From: Rudaeicoccus suwonensis
GTDB taxonomy: Bacteria; Actinomycetota; Actinomycetes; Actinomycetales; Dermatophilaceae
DNA: 38,656 bases
Reading direction: 5' to 3'
NCBI RefSeq assembly: GCF_007829035.1
Contig: NZ_VIVQ01000007.1
Location: 1-38,656, forward strand
Shown here one piece after another: positions 1-7,698 of the stretch. The notes beneath the pieces were generated by a model. That model searched no databases. It saw nothing but the letters and a program-made list of their open reading frames with translations, and had not been told where the DNA came from. Every line of letters begins with the position of its first letter. The first letter of the stretch is position 1. The translations under genes and the position numbers were made by a program.

Positions 1-157
1 TGGCATTGAGCACCTCGGGCCGGTCGAACGCGATGCGCACCGTGCCGCGCTCCGGGCCAGGTCGCACGCACCGGTGATAGGTGATGTCGGTCAGGTCGAA
101 GCCGGGCACCTGCTCCCAGGCGCTCGCGTCGAAGGGATTGCCACTCGTCTCGCTCAC
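1..157 (-). CDS. menB: 1,4-dihydroxy-2-naphthoyl-CoA synthase, N-terminal part (partial)
   Basis: The gene runs off the left edge, and only about 52 N-terminal codons are visible. Reading from a GTG at 157 they include NPFDASAWEQVPGF, ITYHR and RIAFDRPEVLNA. This is the typical start of actinobacterial MenB, a crotonase-fold enzyme that closes the naphthoate ring of o-succinylbenzoyl-CoA in menaquinone synthesis. The catalytic part lies outside the window. No in-frame ATG occurs just upstream. A TACAGT hexamer ends 7 nt before the GTG, which fits a leaderless transcript. It is divergent from menC, and menE and menA follow 5 kb away, which supports the assignment. Confidence 0.85.
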   Translation of the reverse strand, partial: MSETSGNPFDASAWEQVPGFDLTDITYHRCVRPGPERGTVRIAFDRPEVLNA

Positions 158-164
158 GACCCCG

Positions 165-195
165 ACTGTATGACGTAGCCTCTCGCGGCTAGCGT
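165..195. promoter_or_regulatory. Divergent leaderless promoters of menB and menC
   Basis: On the minus strand TACAGT (165-170) sits 7 nt upstream of the menB GTG. On the plus strand TAGCGT (190-195) sits 7 nt upstream of the menC ATG. Both match the TANNNT -10 form and the spacing seen for leaderless actinobacterial mRNAs. No convincing -35 box is visible. The assignment is by pattern only. Confidence 0.5.
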
Positions 196-202
196 CGGAG
201 CC

Positions 203-1195
203 ATGACGAAAGTGCCCCCACTCGCGGATCTGCTGGACTCGATGCACGTCGTCAGCATTCCGATGCAGGTGCGCTTCCGTGGTGTGATGCACCGCGAAAT
301 CGCTGTGTTCTCAGGGCCTTCCGGGTGGGGCGAGTTCTCGCCCTTTCTGGAGTATGCAGCCCCGGAGGCGTCCCGCTGGCTCGCAGCCGCTATCGATGCG
401 GCGTGGCAGTCGTGGCCGTCGGCGGTGCGGCATACGGTCCCCGTCAATGCCACCGTCCCCGCGGTCGCTGCCGCCGACGTGCCCGCCGTGCTCGCCCGGT
501 ATGACGGCTGCGGCACCGCGAAGGTGAAGGTCGCCGAGGCGGGCCAGTCGCTCGCCGACGACCTCGACCGGGTGGCGGCCGTGCGCGAAACGATGGGCGC
601 GGCCGCGAAGGTGCGCATCGATGCCAACGGCGGCTGGTCGGTCGACGACGCGGCCGCCGCGATCACCAGGCTGTCGGCATACGACCTCGAGTATGCCGAG
701 CAGCCGTGCGCTTCCGTCGAAGAACTCGTCGACCTGCGAAAGGCATTGGCGCGCAACGGCATCGACGTGCCGATCGCGGCGGACGAGTCGATCCGCAAGG
801 CGACAGACCCGCTGCGCGTCGCCCGTATGGGCGCCGCCGACATCGCCGTGGTCAAGGTTGCGCCCCTCGGCGGAGTCGCCTCGGCGCTGTCGATCGCCGC
901 CGATGCCGGGCTACCCACCGTCGTCTCGAGCGCCGTCGACTCCTCGGTCGGGATCGCCGCCGGCCTCGCGCTGGCCGCTGCGCTGCCCGACCTGCCGCAC
1001 GCATGCGGGCTCGCAACGCTGGAGTTGATGGCGGGCGACGTGGTCGGCGATTCCCTTGTGCCGCAGTCGGGTTCGATCGAAGTCCGCCGGCCGGAGCCCA
1101 GCACCGAACTGCTGCACGAGTATCGCGCGAACCCCGAGCGCACTGCCTGGTGGCGACAGCGCGTCACCGACTGTCACGCACACCTGACCGCCTGA
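203..1195 (+). CDS. menC: o-succinylbenzoate synthase
   Basis: A 330-residue enolase-superfamily enzyme that dehydrates SHCHC to o-succinylbenzoate in menaquinone synthesis. The superfamily residues are visible: the KVK pair (Lys107/Lys109), metal ligands Asp140 (RIDANGGW), Glu166 (EYAEQPC) and Asp194 (AADES), and the second catalytic Lys218 (VVKVAPLGG). The length fits the short actinobacterial MenC type. The ATG at 203 is preceded by a TAGCGT hexamer at 7 nt, so the mRNA is probably leaderless, although a GGAG also lies just upstream. It is divergent from menB and convergent with the TetR gene. Bifunctional N-acylamino-acid racemase activity occurs in the wider family, but the men context favours MenC. 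Confidence 0.93.
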   Translation: MTKVPPLADLLDSMHVVSIPMQVRFRGVMHREIAVFSGPSGWGEFSPFLEYAAPEASRWLAAAIDAAWQSWPSAVRHTVPVNATVPAVAAADVPAVLARYDGCGTAKVKVAEAGQSLADDLDRVAAVRETMGAAAKVRIDANGGWSVDDAAAAITRLSAYDLEYAEQPCASVEELVDLRKALARNGIDVPIAADESIRKATDPLRVARMGAADIAVVKVAPLGGVASALSIAADAGLPTVVSSAVDSSVGIAAGLALAAALPDLPHACGLATLELMAGDVVGDSLVPQSGSIEVRRPEPSTELLHEYRANPERTAWWRQRVTDCHAHLTA

Positions 1196-1219
1196 CGCCC
1201 TGACGCCGCCGTCGGAAGC

Positions 1220-1801
1220 TCAGGAAGCCGGCTGCGCCATCAGCAGCACATCAGCAGCGAGCCGTCGTGCGTAACTTCTCGTCACCGGCAGCGCGAAGAC
1301 CGCGTGGTGATACAGCGGCCCGATGATGTGGTCGAGCACCTGATCCACCGTCGGCACCGCTTCGCCACGCTCGTGCGCACGCTCGATCAACCGAGCCGCC
1401 TGTGCGCCACGGACGTTCCAGCACGGACACACCTCGACCAACTCGTCACGCGCCGAGGCCAGGGCGCGCAGATACCGGCTGCGCTCCGGTCGAGCAATGT
1501 CGTCGGCGATCAGCTCGGCCCACTCCGTCAGGTCACCGGTGAACGTGCCCACGTCCGGCAGCACGTCGTTCTCGTGGGCCATGACCGCGACCGCAACCTC
1601 TTTCAGCAGTGCGTCGACGTCGCCCCAACGCCGGTAGATGCTGGTCGGATTGACGCCGGCGCGCTCGGCCACCATCGGGATCGTGATGCGGTCGGGACGC
1701 TCATGCGCCATCAGATGACCCACGGCGGTGTAGACGGCATTCGTCACACGCGCGCTCCTGCCTCCGACGCGGCGCGGTCGTTCGGTGGTGTGACTCGTCA
1801 T
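1220..1801 (-). CDS. TetR/AcrR-family transcriptional repressor
   Basis: A 193-residue regulator. The N-terminal helix-turn-helix covers about residues 12-55, with the TetR-type stretch ITIPMVAERAGVNPTSIYRRWGDVDALL. The C-terminal half is a helical ligand-binding and dimer domain of unknown specificity. It is transcribed divergently from an MFS transporter, and a 28-bp palindrome sits between them. Local repression of the transporter and of itself is therefore the likely role (inference). The start is taken at ATG 1801, with AATAAT 7 nt upstream. An alternative ATG at 1810 would add three residues. Convergent with menC, with a 24-bp gap and no clear terminator. Confidence 0.85.
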   Translation of the reverse strand: MTSHTTERPRRVGGRSARVTNAVYTAVGHLMAHERPDRITIPMVAERAGVNPTSIYRRWGDVDALLKEVAVAVMAHENDVLPDVGTFTGDLTEWAELIADDIARPERSRYLRALASARDELVEVCPCWNVRGAQAARLIERAHERGEAVPTVDQVLDHIIGPLYHHAVFALPVTRSYARRLAADVLLMAQPAS

Positions 1802-1854
1802 ACAACCCATTATTGCAACTGATGTGGCTTTTAGGCGACCTGGGGTGCTACTGT

Positions 1855-1882
1855 CGTTAACGCATCTACTTTTGCATTAACG
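1855..1882. promoter_or_regulatory. Palindromic operator between TetR and MFS genes
   Basis: Inverted repeat CGTTAACGCA (1855-1864), 8-bp spacer, TGCATTAACG (1873-1882). The arms match at 9 of 10 positions. It directly follows a TACTGT hexamer (1849-1854) that could be the -10 box of the MFS gene, so a bound repressor would cover the start-site region. A TetR dimer is the obvious candidate ligand (inference from position). Confidence 0.65.
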
Positions 1883-1911
1883 CTCACCGCCTCTTCCCCC
1901 GTAGGAGCATC

Positions 1912-3162
1912 ATGCGCCTGTCACCTCGCGCCGGATTCGTGCTCGCCGCAACGATCTTCATCAGTCTGATGGCTGCTGCGGCTGCGCCGTCGCCGTTGTA
2001 CCCGGTGTACCAATCCCGTTGGGGTTTCTCGTCGTTCACGCTCACGCTGATCTTCGCCGTCTACGTCTTCGCACTGCTCGCAGCATTGCTGACCGCCGGC
2101 TCGATCTCCGATCACATCGGTCGGCGCCCGGTGATCGCGATCGGACTGCTGCTGTTGTGCGGGAGCATGCTGATCTTCATCTTCGCGGGCGGCCCCGGAG
2201 ACCTGATGGCCGCGCGCATTGTGCAGGGGCTGGCCACCGGCTTCATCACCGCCACCGTGACCGCGATGATCGTCGACCTGCAGCCGAGCAGTTCCACCGG
2301 CTCGATCGTCACCGGTTCCAGCCCCACCACCGGCATCGCCATCGGCGCGGTGCTCGCGGGGGCCCTCGTGCAGTACGCACCCTGGCCGCGCTTCCTGGTC
2401 TATTGGGTGCTGCTCGCGGTCTACCTGCTGATGCTGGCCCTGCTCGCACTTGCCCCCGAGCCGGTGGGTTCGCCGCGCCCGCACCGCTCGATCGTGCTGC
2501 GCGCCCTGCGGCCCAGCGCCGGTGTCGCGGTGCCCGCGCGCACTGTCTTCGTCGCGATGGTCCCCGCGCTCTGCGCGACCTGGGCCCTCGGCGGTCTCTA
2601 TCTGTCACTCGGATCCTCGGCAGTCGCGGAGGTTTTCGGCATACGCAACCATTTCGTCGCCGGATTGATCCTCGGCGCGTTCTTCCTTTCCGGAGCGATC
2701 GGATCCGTCATCGCGATGCGACTGCCGGCAGGGCTGCAACGCGCCTTCAGCTACACGGCCCTGGCCAGCGGCGTCATCCTCAGCGTCGTTGCCACGCTCA
2801 CCTCGACCATCGCGCTGTATGTCGCAGGCTCCGTCGTGGCCGGCCTCGGCTTCGGTGCGACCTTCCTGATGGCGATGTCGGCGATCGCCGCGGTGACCCC
2901 TCCTGCCGAACGCGGGCAGACCTTCGCGACGACCTTCGTGGTGAGCTATGCGGCCTTCAGCGTGCCGGCGGTTGCAGCCGGTCTCGCCGCACAGCAGTGG
3001 GGGCTTCGCGGCACGCTCGTGGGTTACGGCGTGCTCGACGTGTCCTTGGTGGTGCTCGCCACGCTCATGGCGCTGCGGACCCGGTCGGCCACAGCCGACG
3101 AGCCGGCCGCCAGCAAGGGGCCTTGCGTCGACGTCGGGTCGTATGCCGTGCCGTCCGAATAG
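1912..3162 (+). CDS. MFS transporter, drug/metabolite exporter-like
   Basis: A 416-residue integral membrane protein with about 12 hydrophobic segments. The MFS motif A is present between segments 2 and 3 (GSISDHIGRRPVI, near residues 63-75), and a Gly/Ser/Pro-rich stretch follows segment 4. AGGAG (1903-1907) lies 4 nt before the ATG. Control by the adjacent divergent TetR protein is likely, and the substrate cannot be read from sequence. The last 46 codons, including part of the final membrane segment and a polar tail, lie antisense to the end of the following phosphatase gene. This is an unusually long convergent overlap of 139 bp. Confidence 0.88.
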   Translation: MRLSPRAGFVLAATIFISLMAAAAAPSPLYPVYQSRWGFSSFTLTLIFAVYVFALLAALLTAGSISDHIGRRPVIAIGLLLLCGSMLIFIFAGGPGDLMAARIVQGLATGFITATVTAMIVDLQPSSSTGSIVTGSSPTTGIAIGAVLAGALVQYAPWPRFLVYWVLLAVYLLMLALLALAPEPVGSPRPHRSIVLRALRPSAGVAVPARTVFVAMVPALCATWALGGLYLSLGSSAVAEVFGIRNHFVAGLILGAFFLSGAIGSVIAMRLPAGLQRAFSYTALASGVILSVVATLTSTIALYVAGSVVAGLGFGATFLMAMSAIAAVTPPAERGQTFATTFVVSYAAFSVPAVAAGLAAQQWGLRGTLVGYGVLDVSLVVLATLMALRTRSATADEPAASKGPCVDVGSYAVPSE

Positions 3163-3827
3163 CTCAGCTGCCCGCCGGTCTCGCTGACCAGCAGCTGGCC
3201 CGGGGCGTGATCCCAGGGCATCGCATTGCGGTACAGCAAGTATTCGCAGGCGTTTTCAGCAAGCTTGGGGTAGTCGATGCCGCAGCTGACCCAGGTGAGT
3301 TCCAGGGGCGGCAGGTGACCGAATGCGGTGCCGACGAGCTTCCGGCGAGACGTGCGGCCCAGCGGCCGGTCCGCATTTCGCGGCACCACCGGCAGCCGCC
3401 GGTCACCACAGAAGGCACCCGCTCCACGCTCTGCGACATATGCCAGGTGGTGTTCGGGCTGCCAGATCCACGACCGCACCACCTCTCGACCGCGCAGTTC
3501 GGCCACCATCACCGCGTGGTCGGGCGAACCGTGCACGAAGTTCTTCGTGCCGTCGACCGGGTCGATCGTGAACCAGTGCTCGGCGCCGGATGCCGCGGCC
3601 AGGATCGAGGCATCCGCGGCGACCGCCTCCTCGCCCACCAGCAGTGCGTCCGGATAGGCCGAACGCAGGGCTGCCGTGATCGCGACCTCCGCCTCACGGT
3701 CGGCGACGGTCACCAGATCGCCGGGGTTCTTCTCCATCACCTCGCCGTCGGCGAGAGCACGGAAGCGCGGCTGGATGACCTCAGCGGCGACGTCTTGCAG
3801 GAGGCTCAGGACCTGGTCTGTCTGCAC
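3024..3827 (-). CDS. Inositol monophosphatase family protein
   Basis: A 267-residue Mg-dependent phosphatase of the IMPase/FBPase fold. GEEA, the metal-binding motif DPVDGTKNF and the second motif WDHAPGQLLVSETGG are all present in the usual order. The substrate cannot be fixed: inositol-1-phosphate, histidinol phosphate (HisN) and 3'-phosphoadenosine compounds are all used in this family. The start is uncertain. I use GTG 3827, but in-frame TTG codons at 3833 and 3836 follow directly on a stop and are also possible, and no Shine-Dalgarno is seen. The C-terminal 46 codons overlap the MFS gene in antisense. They include GPLLAAGSSAVADRVRSAM, which aligns with the normal end of the family, so the overlap is not read-through junk. 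Confidence 0.87.
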   Translation of the reverse strand: MQTDQVLSLLQDVAAEVIQPRFRALADGEVMEKNPGDLVTVADREAEVAITAALRSAYPDALLVGEEAVAADASILAAASGAEHWFTIDPVDGTKNFVHGSPDHAVMVAELRGREVVRSWIWQPEHHLAYVAERGAGAFCGDRRLPVVPRNADRPLGRTSRRKLVGTAFGHLPPLELTWVSCGIDYPKLAENACEYLLYRNAMPWDHAPGQLLVSETGGQLSYSDGTAYDPTSTQGPLLAAGSSAVADRVRSAMSVASTTKDTSSTP

Positions 3828-3898
3828 GTGCAACAACTATGCCGGTCGCCGCGATCGGATGCGAACCCGTCCCGGCTGTCGCGACAACCGTCGCTGCG

Positions 3899-4387
3899 TC
3901 ATACGTTCTCAGGTCCTGCTGCGTGAGCACGACGCACGCGCGCCGCCTCGTCGACCGGCACCTCCTGGGCCTCGAGCCAGTTGCGCTCGGGCACCTCATC
4001 GACCAGCCAGTATTCGCCGTTCGCGCGGGCGAGATAGCGGTAGTCGACCAGCTCGCGGCGGAGGAAGGCGTAGTCGTCGTATGTCGGTGCCAGCAGGTCG
4101 TTCACCTCACGCTCGGCATATCTGCGGCCGGGCTCGAAACGCTCCATCACGCGCAGCAGCACCACCACACGCGCCTTGCGCTTCACCGGCATGCTCCGCA
4201 GACGGTCACCATCGAAGAAGTTACGAATCGTCTTTGCTACGAAGGCATCCGCCGCGGCGAGATCCGCCTTCGCGGGTGCATCGGGACCGGCTGCAAGCAC
4301 CGCGGCACGTGCTGCGGTGTAGTTCTCACCGGTCTCGATCATCCGGGCGCGCACGATGCGCTTGAAGTCGCGGTCGCTGGTCATCAT
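3899..4387 (-). CDS. DUF2087 domain-containing protein
   Basis: A 162-residue soluble protein. The C-terminal two thirds carry the DUF2087 pattern: FFDGDRLRSMPVKRKARVVVLLRVMERFEPGRRY, then EVNDLL, then FLRRELVDYRYLAR and a closing YWLV strand. This basic winged-helix-like module is often fused to or next to transcription regulators, and its biochemical role is not established. The N-terminal 60 residues are helical (SDRDFKRIVRARMIETGENYTAAR region). The start is ATG 4387, with GGAG about 8 nt upstream; ATG 4384 is the next codon. The frame stays open upstream to 4570, but that extension has no recognisable content. Confidence 0.8.
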   Translation of the reverse strand: MMTSDRDFKRIVRARMIETGENYTAARAAVLAAGPDAPAKADLAAADAFVAKTIRNFFDGDRLRSMPVKRKARVVVLLRVMERFEPGRRYAEREVNDLLAPTYDDYAFLRRELVDYRYLARANGEYWLVDEVPERNWLEAQEVPVDEAARVRRAHAAGPENV

Positions 4388-4670
4388 GCTCTGCTCTCCG
4401 GCCGCCGCGCCCCCAGCACGACCGGCGGCGCGTGGAAGAACGAGCCGACAAAACGACCGGAGAATCTGCTTCCCTTCGCCGTGTCGCGCCCGGGCTGGGG
4501 CCGGCCGCGCGGCTGGGCGTCGGATGCCGCCACTGCGGTCAGCCTGCCAATCCGGCGATGTCGCCGTCAACCGGGTATGCCGGTCCGCGGGTCAGCCAGC
4601 GCCGATGCGCTTGTGGGCGACCGGCTGATCAGCTGGGGCGTCATTGGTCAGCTGTGTCGCACGTGACGCG
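4388..4670. other. Intergenic stretch with no recognised feature
   Basis: About 280 bp between the DUF2087 gene and the end of the SDR gene, both on the minus strand. I see one GTATGCCG iterated motif near 4566, but no convincing ORF, terminator or RNA. It presumably holds the promoter of the DUF2087 gene. Confidence 0.5.
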
Positions 4671-5411
4671 CTAACTGCTGCGATCCACCTTGTGCGCTGC
4701 TGCCTGTGCGCGCGGTTTGACCACCAACTGGTCGATGTTGACGTGCGGAGGACGCGTCGCGACGAAGGCGACACAGTCGGCGACATCCTCCTGCGTCAGC
4801 GGATTCGCCACTCCTGCATAGGTTTTCGCGGCCCGATCTGCGTCTCCACCGAACCGGTGCAGCGCGAACTCGTCGGAGGCGACCATGCCCGGATCGATCT
4901 CGCATACCCGGACCGGCTGGTCCCAGAGCTCAAGCCGCAACGACACCATCAGCGAGTGCACGGCCGCCTTGCTGCCGCAGTAGCCGCCTGCACCCTCGTA
5001 TGCCGCAAGCCCCGCCAGCGAGCCGATCGCGATGATGACGCCCTCGCCGGCAGTCACGGCCGGCAACAGCGCACGGATCGTCTGCTGCACGCCGATCACG
5101 TTTACCTCGAACATCTTTCGCCAGTCGTCGGCATCGGCCGCGCCGACCGGGTCGAGCCCGACAGCACCCCCGGCGTTGCACACCAGCACCTCGACGCGTG
5201 GCCCGGCAGCCTCCGCGAGCGCTGCGACATCCGCGGCGGAGGTCACGTCACAGGTCACCGCGCGACCGCCGATCTCGGCGGCGAGTTCCTCGATCCGCTC
5301 GGTGCGCCGCGCTGCGCAGACCACCTCGAATCCCTCTGCGGCGAGCCGCCGAGCGCTGGCCCGCCCGATGCCGCTGCTCGCTCCGGTCACGACTGCGATG
5401 CGCTTACCCAT
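4671..5411 (-). CDS. Short-chain dehydrogenase/reductase (SDR)
   Basis: A 246-residue classical SDR. The cofactor loop TGASSGIG is at residues 9-16, NAGG at about 79-82, and the catalytic Ser-Tyr-Lys set lies in the IGSLAG and YCGSK region (Ser131, Tyr144, Lys148). An Arg pair after strand 2 (AARRTERIEEL) suggests NADP(H) preference. The family resemblance is to YdfG/serine-dehydrogenase-like SDRs, but the substrate is unknown. The start is ATG 5411, with TAGGGT ending 7 nt upstream, which fits a leaderless message. Divergent from menE across a 56-bp symmetric promoter region; no functional link to menaquinone is implied. Confidence 0.88.
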   Translation of the reverse strand: MGKRIAVVTGASSGIGRASARRLAAEGFEVVCAARRTERIEELAAEIGGRAVTCDVTSAADVAALAEAAGPRVEVLVCNAGGAVGLDPVGAADADDWRKMFEVNVIGVQQTIRALLPAVTAGEGVIIAIGSLAGLAAYEGAGGYCGSKAAVHSLMVSLRLELWDQPVRVCEIDPGMVASDEFALHRFGGDADRAAKTYAGVANPLTQEDVADCVAFVATRPPHVNIDQLVVKPRAQAAAHKVDRSS

Positions 5412-5418
5412 GACGACA

Positions 5419-5461
5419 ACCCTAGGCAGGTGACCGGCGCACCCGAGCGGCTGCCTACCCT
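5419..5461. promoter_or_regulatory. Symmetric divergent promoter region of the SDR gene and menE
   Basis: On the minus strand TAGGGT (5419-5424) lies 7 nt from the SDR ATG. On the plus strand TACCCT (5456-5461) lies 6 nt from the menE GTG. The two -10-like boxes overlap the ends of an inverted repeat, TAGGCAG (5423-5429) and CTGCCTA (5451-5457). One dimeric regulator could therefore contact both promoters; that is inference, and no candidate regulator is adjacent. Confidence 0.45.
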
Positions 5462-5467
5462 GAACGG

Positions 5468-6694
5468 GTGCCGACGCTGCTGCCTTTCGACGTCTCCGCA
5501 TCGACCCTGCCGGACTACTGCCGGGCGCTGCGGCGGGCGCTCGACGGCACCGGCCCCGCCATACAGCCGTATGCCGGGACTCCCCCGACACCGGCCGATC
5601 CGGCAGCAGTCGAGCAGGCTCCGGACGAGCTCGCCCTGGTGGTGAGCACCTCCGGATCGACCGGCTCCCCCAAGCGCGCCATGCTCACCCGTGACGCACT
5701 GGTCGCCAGCATCGACGCCACCCACGAACGCCTCGGCGGCGCCGGCCAGTGGCTGCTGTGCATGCCTGCGCATCACATCGCCGGCACCCAGGTGCTGCTG
5801 CGCTCGATGCGCCACGGCGACCCGGGCCCGATCATCGCGACGGCCTTCAGCATCGACGGCTTCATCGCCGACACTGCGAGACTGACCGCCGAGCGGAGGT
5901 ACACCTCGCTCGTGCCGACGCAGTTGCGCCGGCTGCTCGACGCCGGCCCGCAGGCGCTGGCGGCCCTCACGGCATACGACGAGATCCTGCTCGGCGGTGC
6001 CGCCACCCCTCCGACGCTGCTGGCGGCGGCACGCGGCTCCGGTGTCACCGTCCTGACGACGTACGGCATGAGTGAGACGGCCGGCGGGTGCGTGTATGAC
6101 GGAGCGCCACTGCGCCCGACAGGTGTCGTGCTCGACGAGGACGGGCGGATCACGCTGACCGGCGCGACGATCGCGTCCGGCTATCTGGGCGATCCGCAAC
6201 GCACCGCCGCGGTCTTCGGCATGAGCACGCCCGTCGAGGCGACAGGCGACACCACCCCCGACAGTGACCCCGGCGACGCCGGCGACGGCACTCCTGATGT
6301 CGTCCGCACCTTCCGCACCGACGACATCGGCGAGTGGAGCGACGGCAGGCTGCACGTGCTCGGACGCATCGACGACCTGATCACCACCGGCGGTCTCAAG
6401 GTGGCGCCACGCGTCGTGGAGGAGGCCGCCGCCGCCCTGCCTGATGTGCTCGAAGCGGTCGCCCTCGGCCTGCCGGACCACGAGTGGGGGCAGGCCGTCG
6501 GTCTCGCAGTACGGGCGCGAAAGCCGTTGCAGGTGCAGCAGATCCGCGACCTGCTGCGCGACTCGCTTCCGCCATACGCTCTCCCGCGGCGCTTGTTGCA
6601 GGTCGACGAACTGCCGTTGCGCGGGCCCGGCAAGCCCGACCGTGCGGCGTTGGCTGCGGCGCCGGGATGGCAGACTTTGCCTGCTCACCACTGA
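5468..6694 (+). CDS. menE: o-succinylbenzoate-CoA ligase
   Basis: A 408-residue adenylate-forming enzyme that activates o-succinylbenzoate with ATP and CoA, the step after MenC. The phosphate-binding loop STSGSTGSPK is at 60-69. The A5-type motif TYGMSET is near 200, and RTDDIGEW is followed by the hinge GRIDD. The C-terminal lid carries the catalytic lysine in GPGKPD (about Lys389). It is shorter than generic acyl-CoA ligases, as is usual for actinobacterial MenE. GTG start at 5468, probably leaderless (TACCCT at 6 nt). menA follows 26 bp downstream on the same strand, so the two are probably one transcription unit. Confidence 0.93.
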   Translation: MPTLLPFDVSASTLPDYCRALRRALDGTGPAIQPYAGTPPTPADPAAVEQAPDELALVVSTSGSTGSPKRAMLTRDALVASIDATHERLGGAGQWLLCMPAHHIAGTQVLLRSMRHGDPGPIIATAFSIDGFIADTARLTAERRYTSLVPTQLRRLLDAGPQALAALTAYDEILLGGAATPPTLLAAARGSGVTVLTTYGMSETAGGCVYDGAPLRPTGVVLDEDGRITLTGATIASGYLGDPQRTAAVFGMSTPVEATGDTTPDSDPGDAGDGTPDVVRTFRTDDIGEWSDGRLHVLGRIDDLITTGGLKVAPRVVEEAAAALPDVLEAVALGLPDHEWGQAVGLAVRARKPLQVQQIRDLLRDSLPPYALPRRLLQVDELPLRGPGKPDRAALAAAPGWQTLPAHH

Positions 6695-6720
6695 ACCGAC
6701 TTCGGAGTACTCCTGCGCGC

Positions 6721-7605
6721 ATGGCCACGCTGAACGAATGGATCGCCGGCTCCCGGCCCCGCACCCTTCCCGTGGCGGTCGCGCCCGTGGCCGCCGGCAC
6801 CGGATCGGCATACACGCTGCACCACGCGAACCTCGGCTACGCGCTGCTCGCGCTGATGGTCGCGCTGCTGCTGCAGATCGGCGTGAACTTCGCCAACGAC
6901 TACAGCGACGGGATCCGCGGCACCGACGACGCCCGGGTCGGGCCGGTGCGGCTGGTCGGTCAGGGGCTGGCGACACCCGGCAGCGTCAAGGCCGCGGCCT
7001 TCGGCTGCTTCTTTGCTGCTGCGCTCTTCGGTCTGGCCCTCGTGGCGCTGTCCAGCACGTTCTGGCTGCTGATCTTCGGCGTGTTCGCCATCATCGCCGC
7101 GTGGAAGTACACCGGCGGCAAGAACCCCTACGGGTACCTGGGCCTCGGCGAAGTCTTCGTCTTCGTGTTCTTCGGGCTGATGGCGACCGCCGGCACGACC
7201 TACACGCAGGCCGGCCGCACGGATGTCGCCACCTGGGCCGCCGCGGTAGGTGTCGGAGCGATCGCCTGCGCCATACTCGTCGCCAACAACCTGCGTGACA
7301 TCCCAGGTGACATCGTCTCGGGCAAACGCACGCTGGCTGTGCGGCTCGGCGACAACAACACCCGCGTGCTGTATGTCGCTCTGCTGGTCCTTGCCCTCGC
7401 CATGGTCGTCGTGGCGGCCGTCGCGCACCCGTGGGCGGGCATCGCGGCGCTCGGGCTCGTGGTGGCGGTGCGCCCGACACTGGTCGTGATCCGCAAGGCG
7501 CAGGGTCGCGACCTGATCCCGGTGCTCGCCGGAACGGGCATGACGATCCTCGCGTATGGCGTGCTCTTCGGCCTCGGGCTCTACCTGAGCTACCGCACCG
7601 CCTGA
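6721..7605 (+). CDS. menA: 1,4-dihydroxy-2-naphthoate polyprenyltransferase
   Basis: A 294-residue UbiA-family membrane prenyltransferase that attaches the isoprenoid tail to DHNA to give demethylmenaquinone. The first Asp-rich motif, NDYSDGIRGTDD, is at 59-70, and the second, NNLRDIPGD, at 189-197. About eight to nine membrane helices surround them. The N-terminal WIAGSRPRTLPVAVAPV is characteristic of MenA rather than of other UbiA enzymes. Directly downstream of menE. The stop codon lies inside the first copy of a 20-bp tandem duplication that opens the repeat island. Confidence 0.94.
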   Translation: MATLNEWIAGSRPRTLPVAVAPVAAGTGSAYTLHHANLGYALLALMVALLLQIGVNFANDYSDGIRGTDDARVGPVRLVGQGLATPGSVKAAAFGCFFAAALFGLALVALSSTFWLLIFGVFAIIAAWKYTGGKNPYGYLGLGEVFVFVFFGLMATAGTTYTQAGRTDVATWAAAVGVGAIACAILVANNLRDIPGDIVSGKRTLAVRLGDNNTRVLYVALLVLALAMVVVAAVAHPWAGIAALGLVVAVRPTLVVIRKAQGRDLIPVLAGTGMTILAYGVLFGLGLYLSYRTA

Positions 7606-7643
7606 GCTACCGCCGCCACTGCCGAGCTACCGCCGCCACTGCC
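7604..7643 (+). repeat. 20-bp perfect tandem duplication at the menA stop
   Basis: Two adjoining identical copies of GAGCTACCGCCGCCACTGCC (7604-7623 and 7624-7643). The first begins within the menA TGA stop codon, so the duplication does not change the protein. It forms the left edge of the repeat island. Confidence 0.9.
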
Positions 7644-7666
7644 GAGTCGCTCGTGCCGCATCCTCA

Positions 7667-7698
7667 GCGAGTGGCGCGACAAACGCTGCGCCACTCGC
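7667..7698. repeat. Inverted repeat with GCGCCACTCGC arms
   Basis: Perfect 11-bp arms GCGAGTGGCGC (7667-7677) and GCGCCACTCGC (7688-7698) around a 10-nt loop. It could act as a terminator stem for menE-menA, but no T-run follows. The right arm recurs inside every unit of the adjoining 100-bp array and, as a near match, in the hairpin after yceI. Confidence 0.75.

Noticed and set aside
154-1167. Long minus-strand frame opposite menC
   Set aside because: It has Ser/Ala/Thr/Arg-rich composition with no family pattern, and it lies fully antisense to a complete menC with all catalytic residues.
2019-3926. 635-codon plus-strand frame through the MFS and phosphatase genes
   Set aside because: Arg/His/Pro-rich shadow translation spanning two real genes on opposite strands; no domain or start signal.
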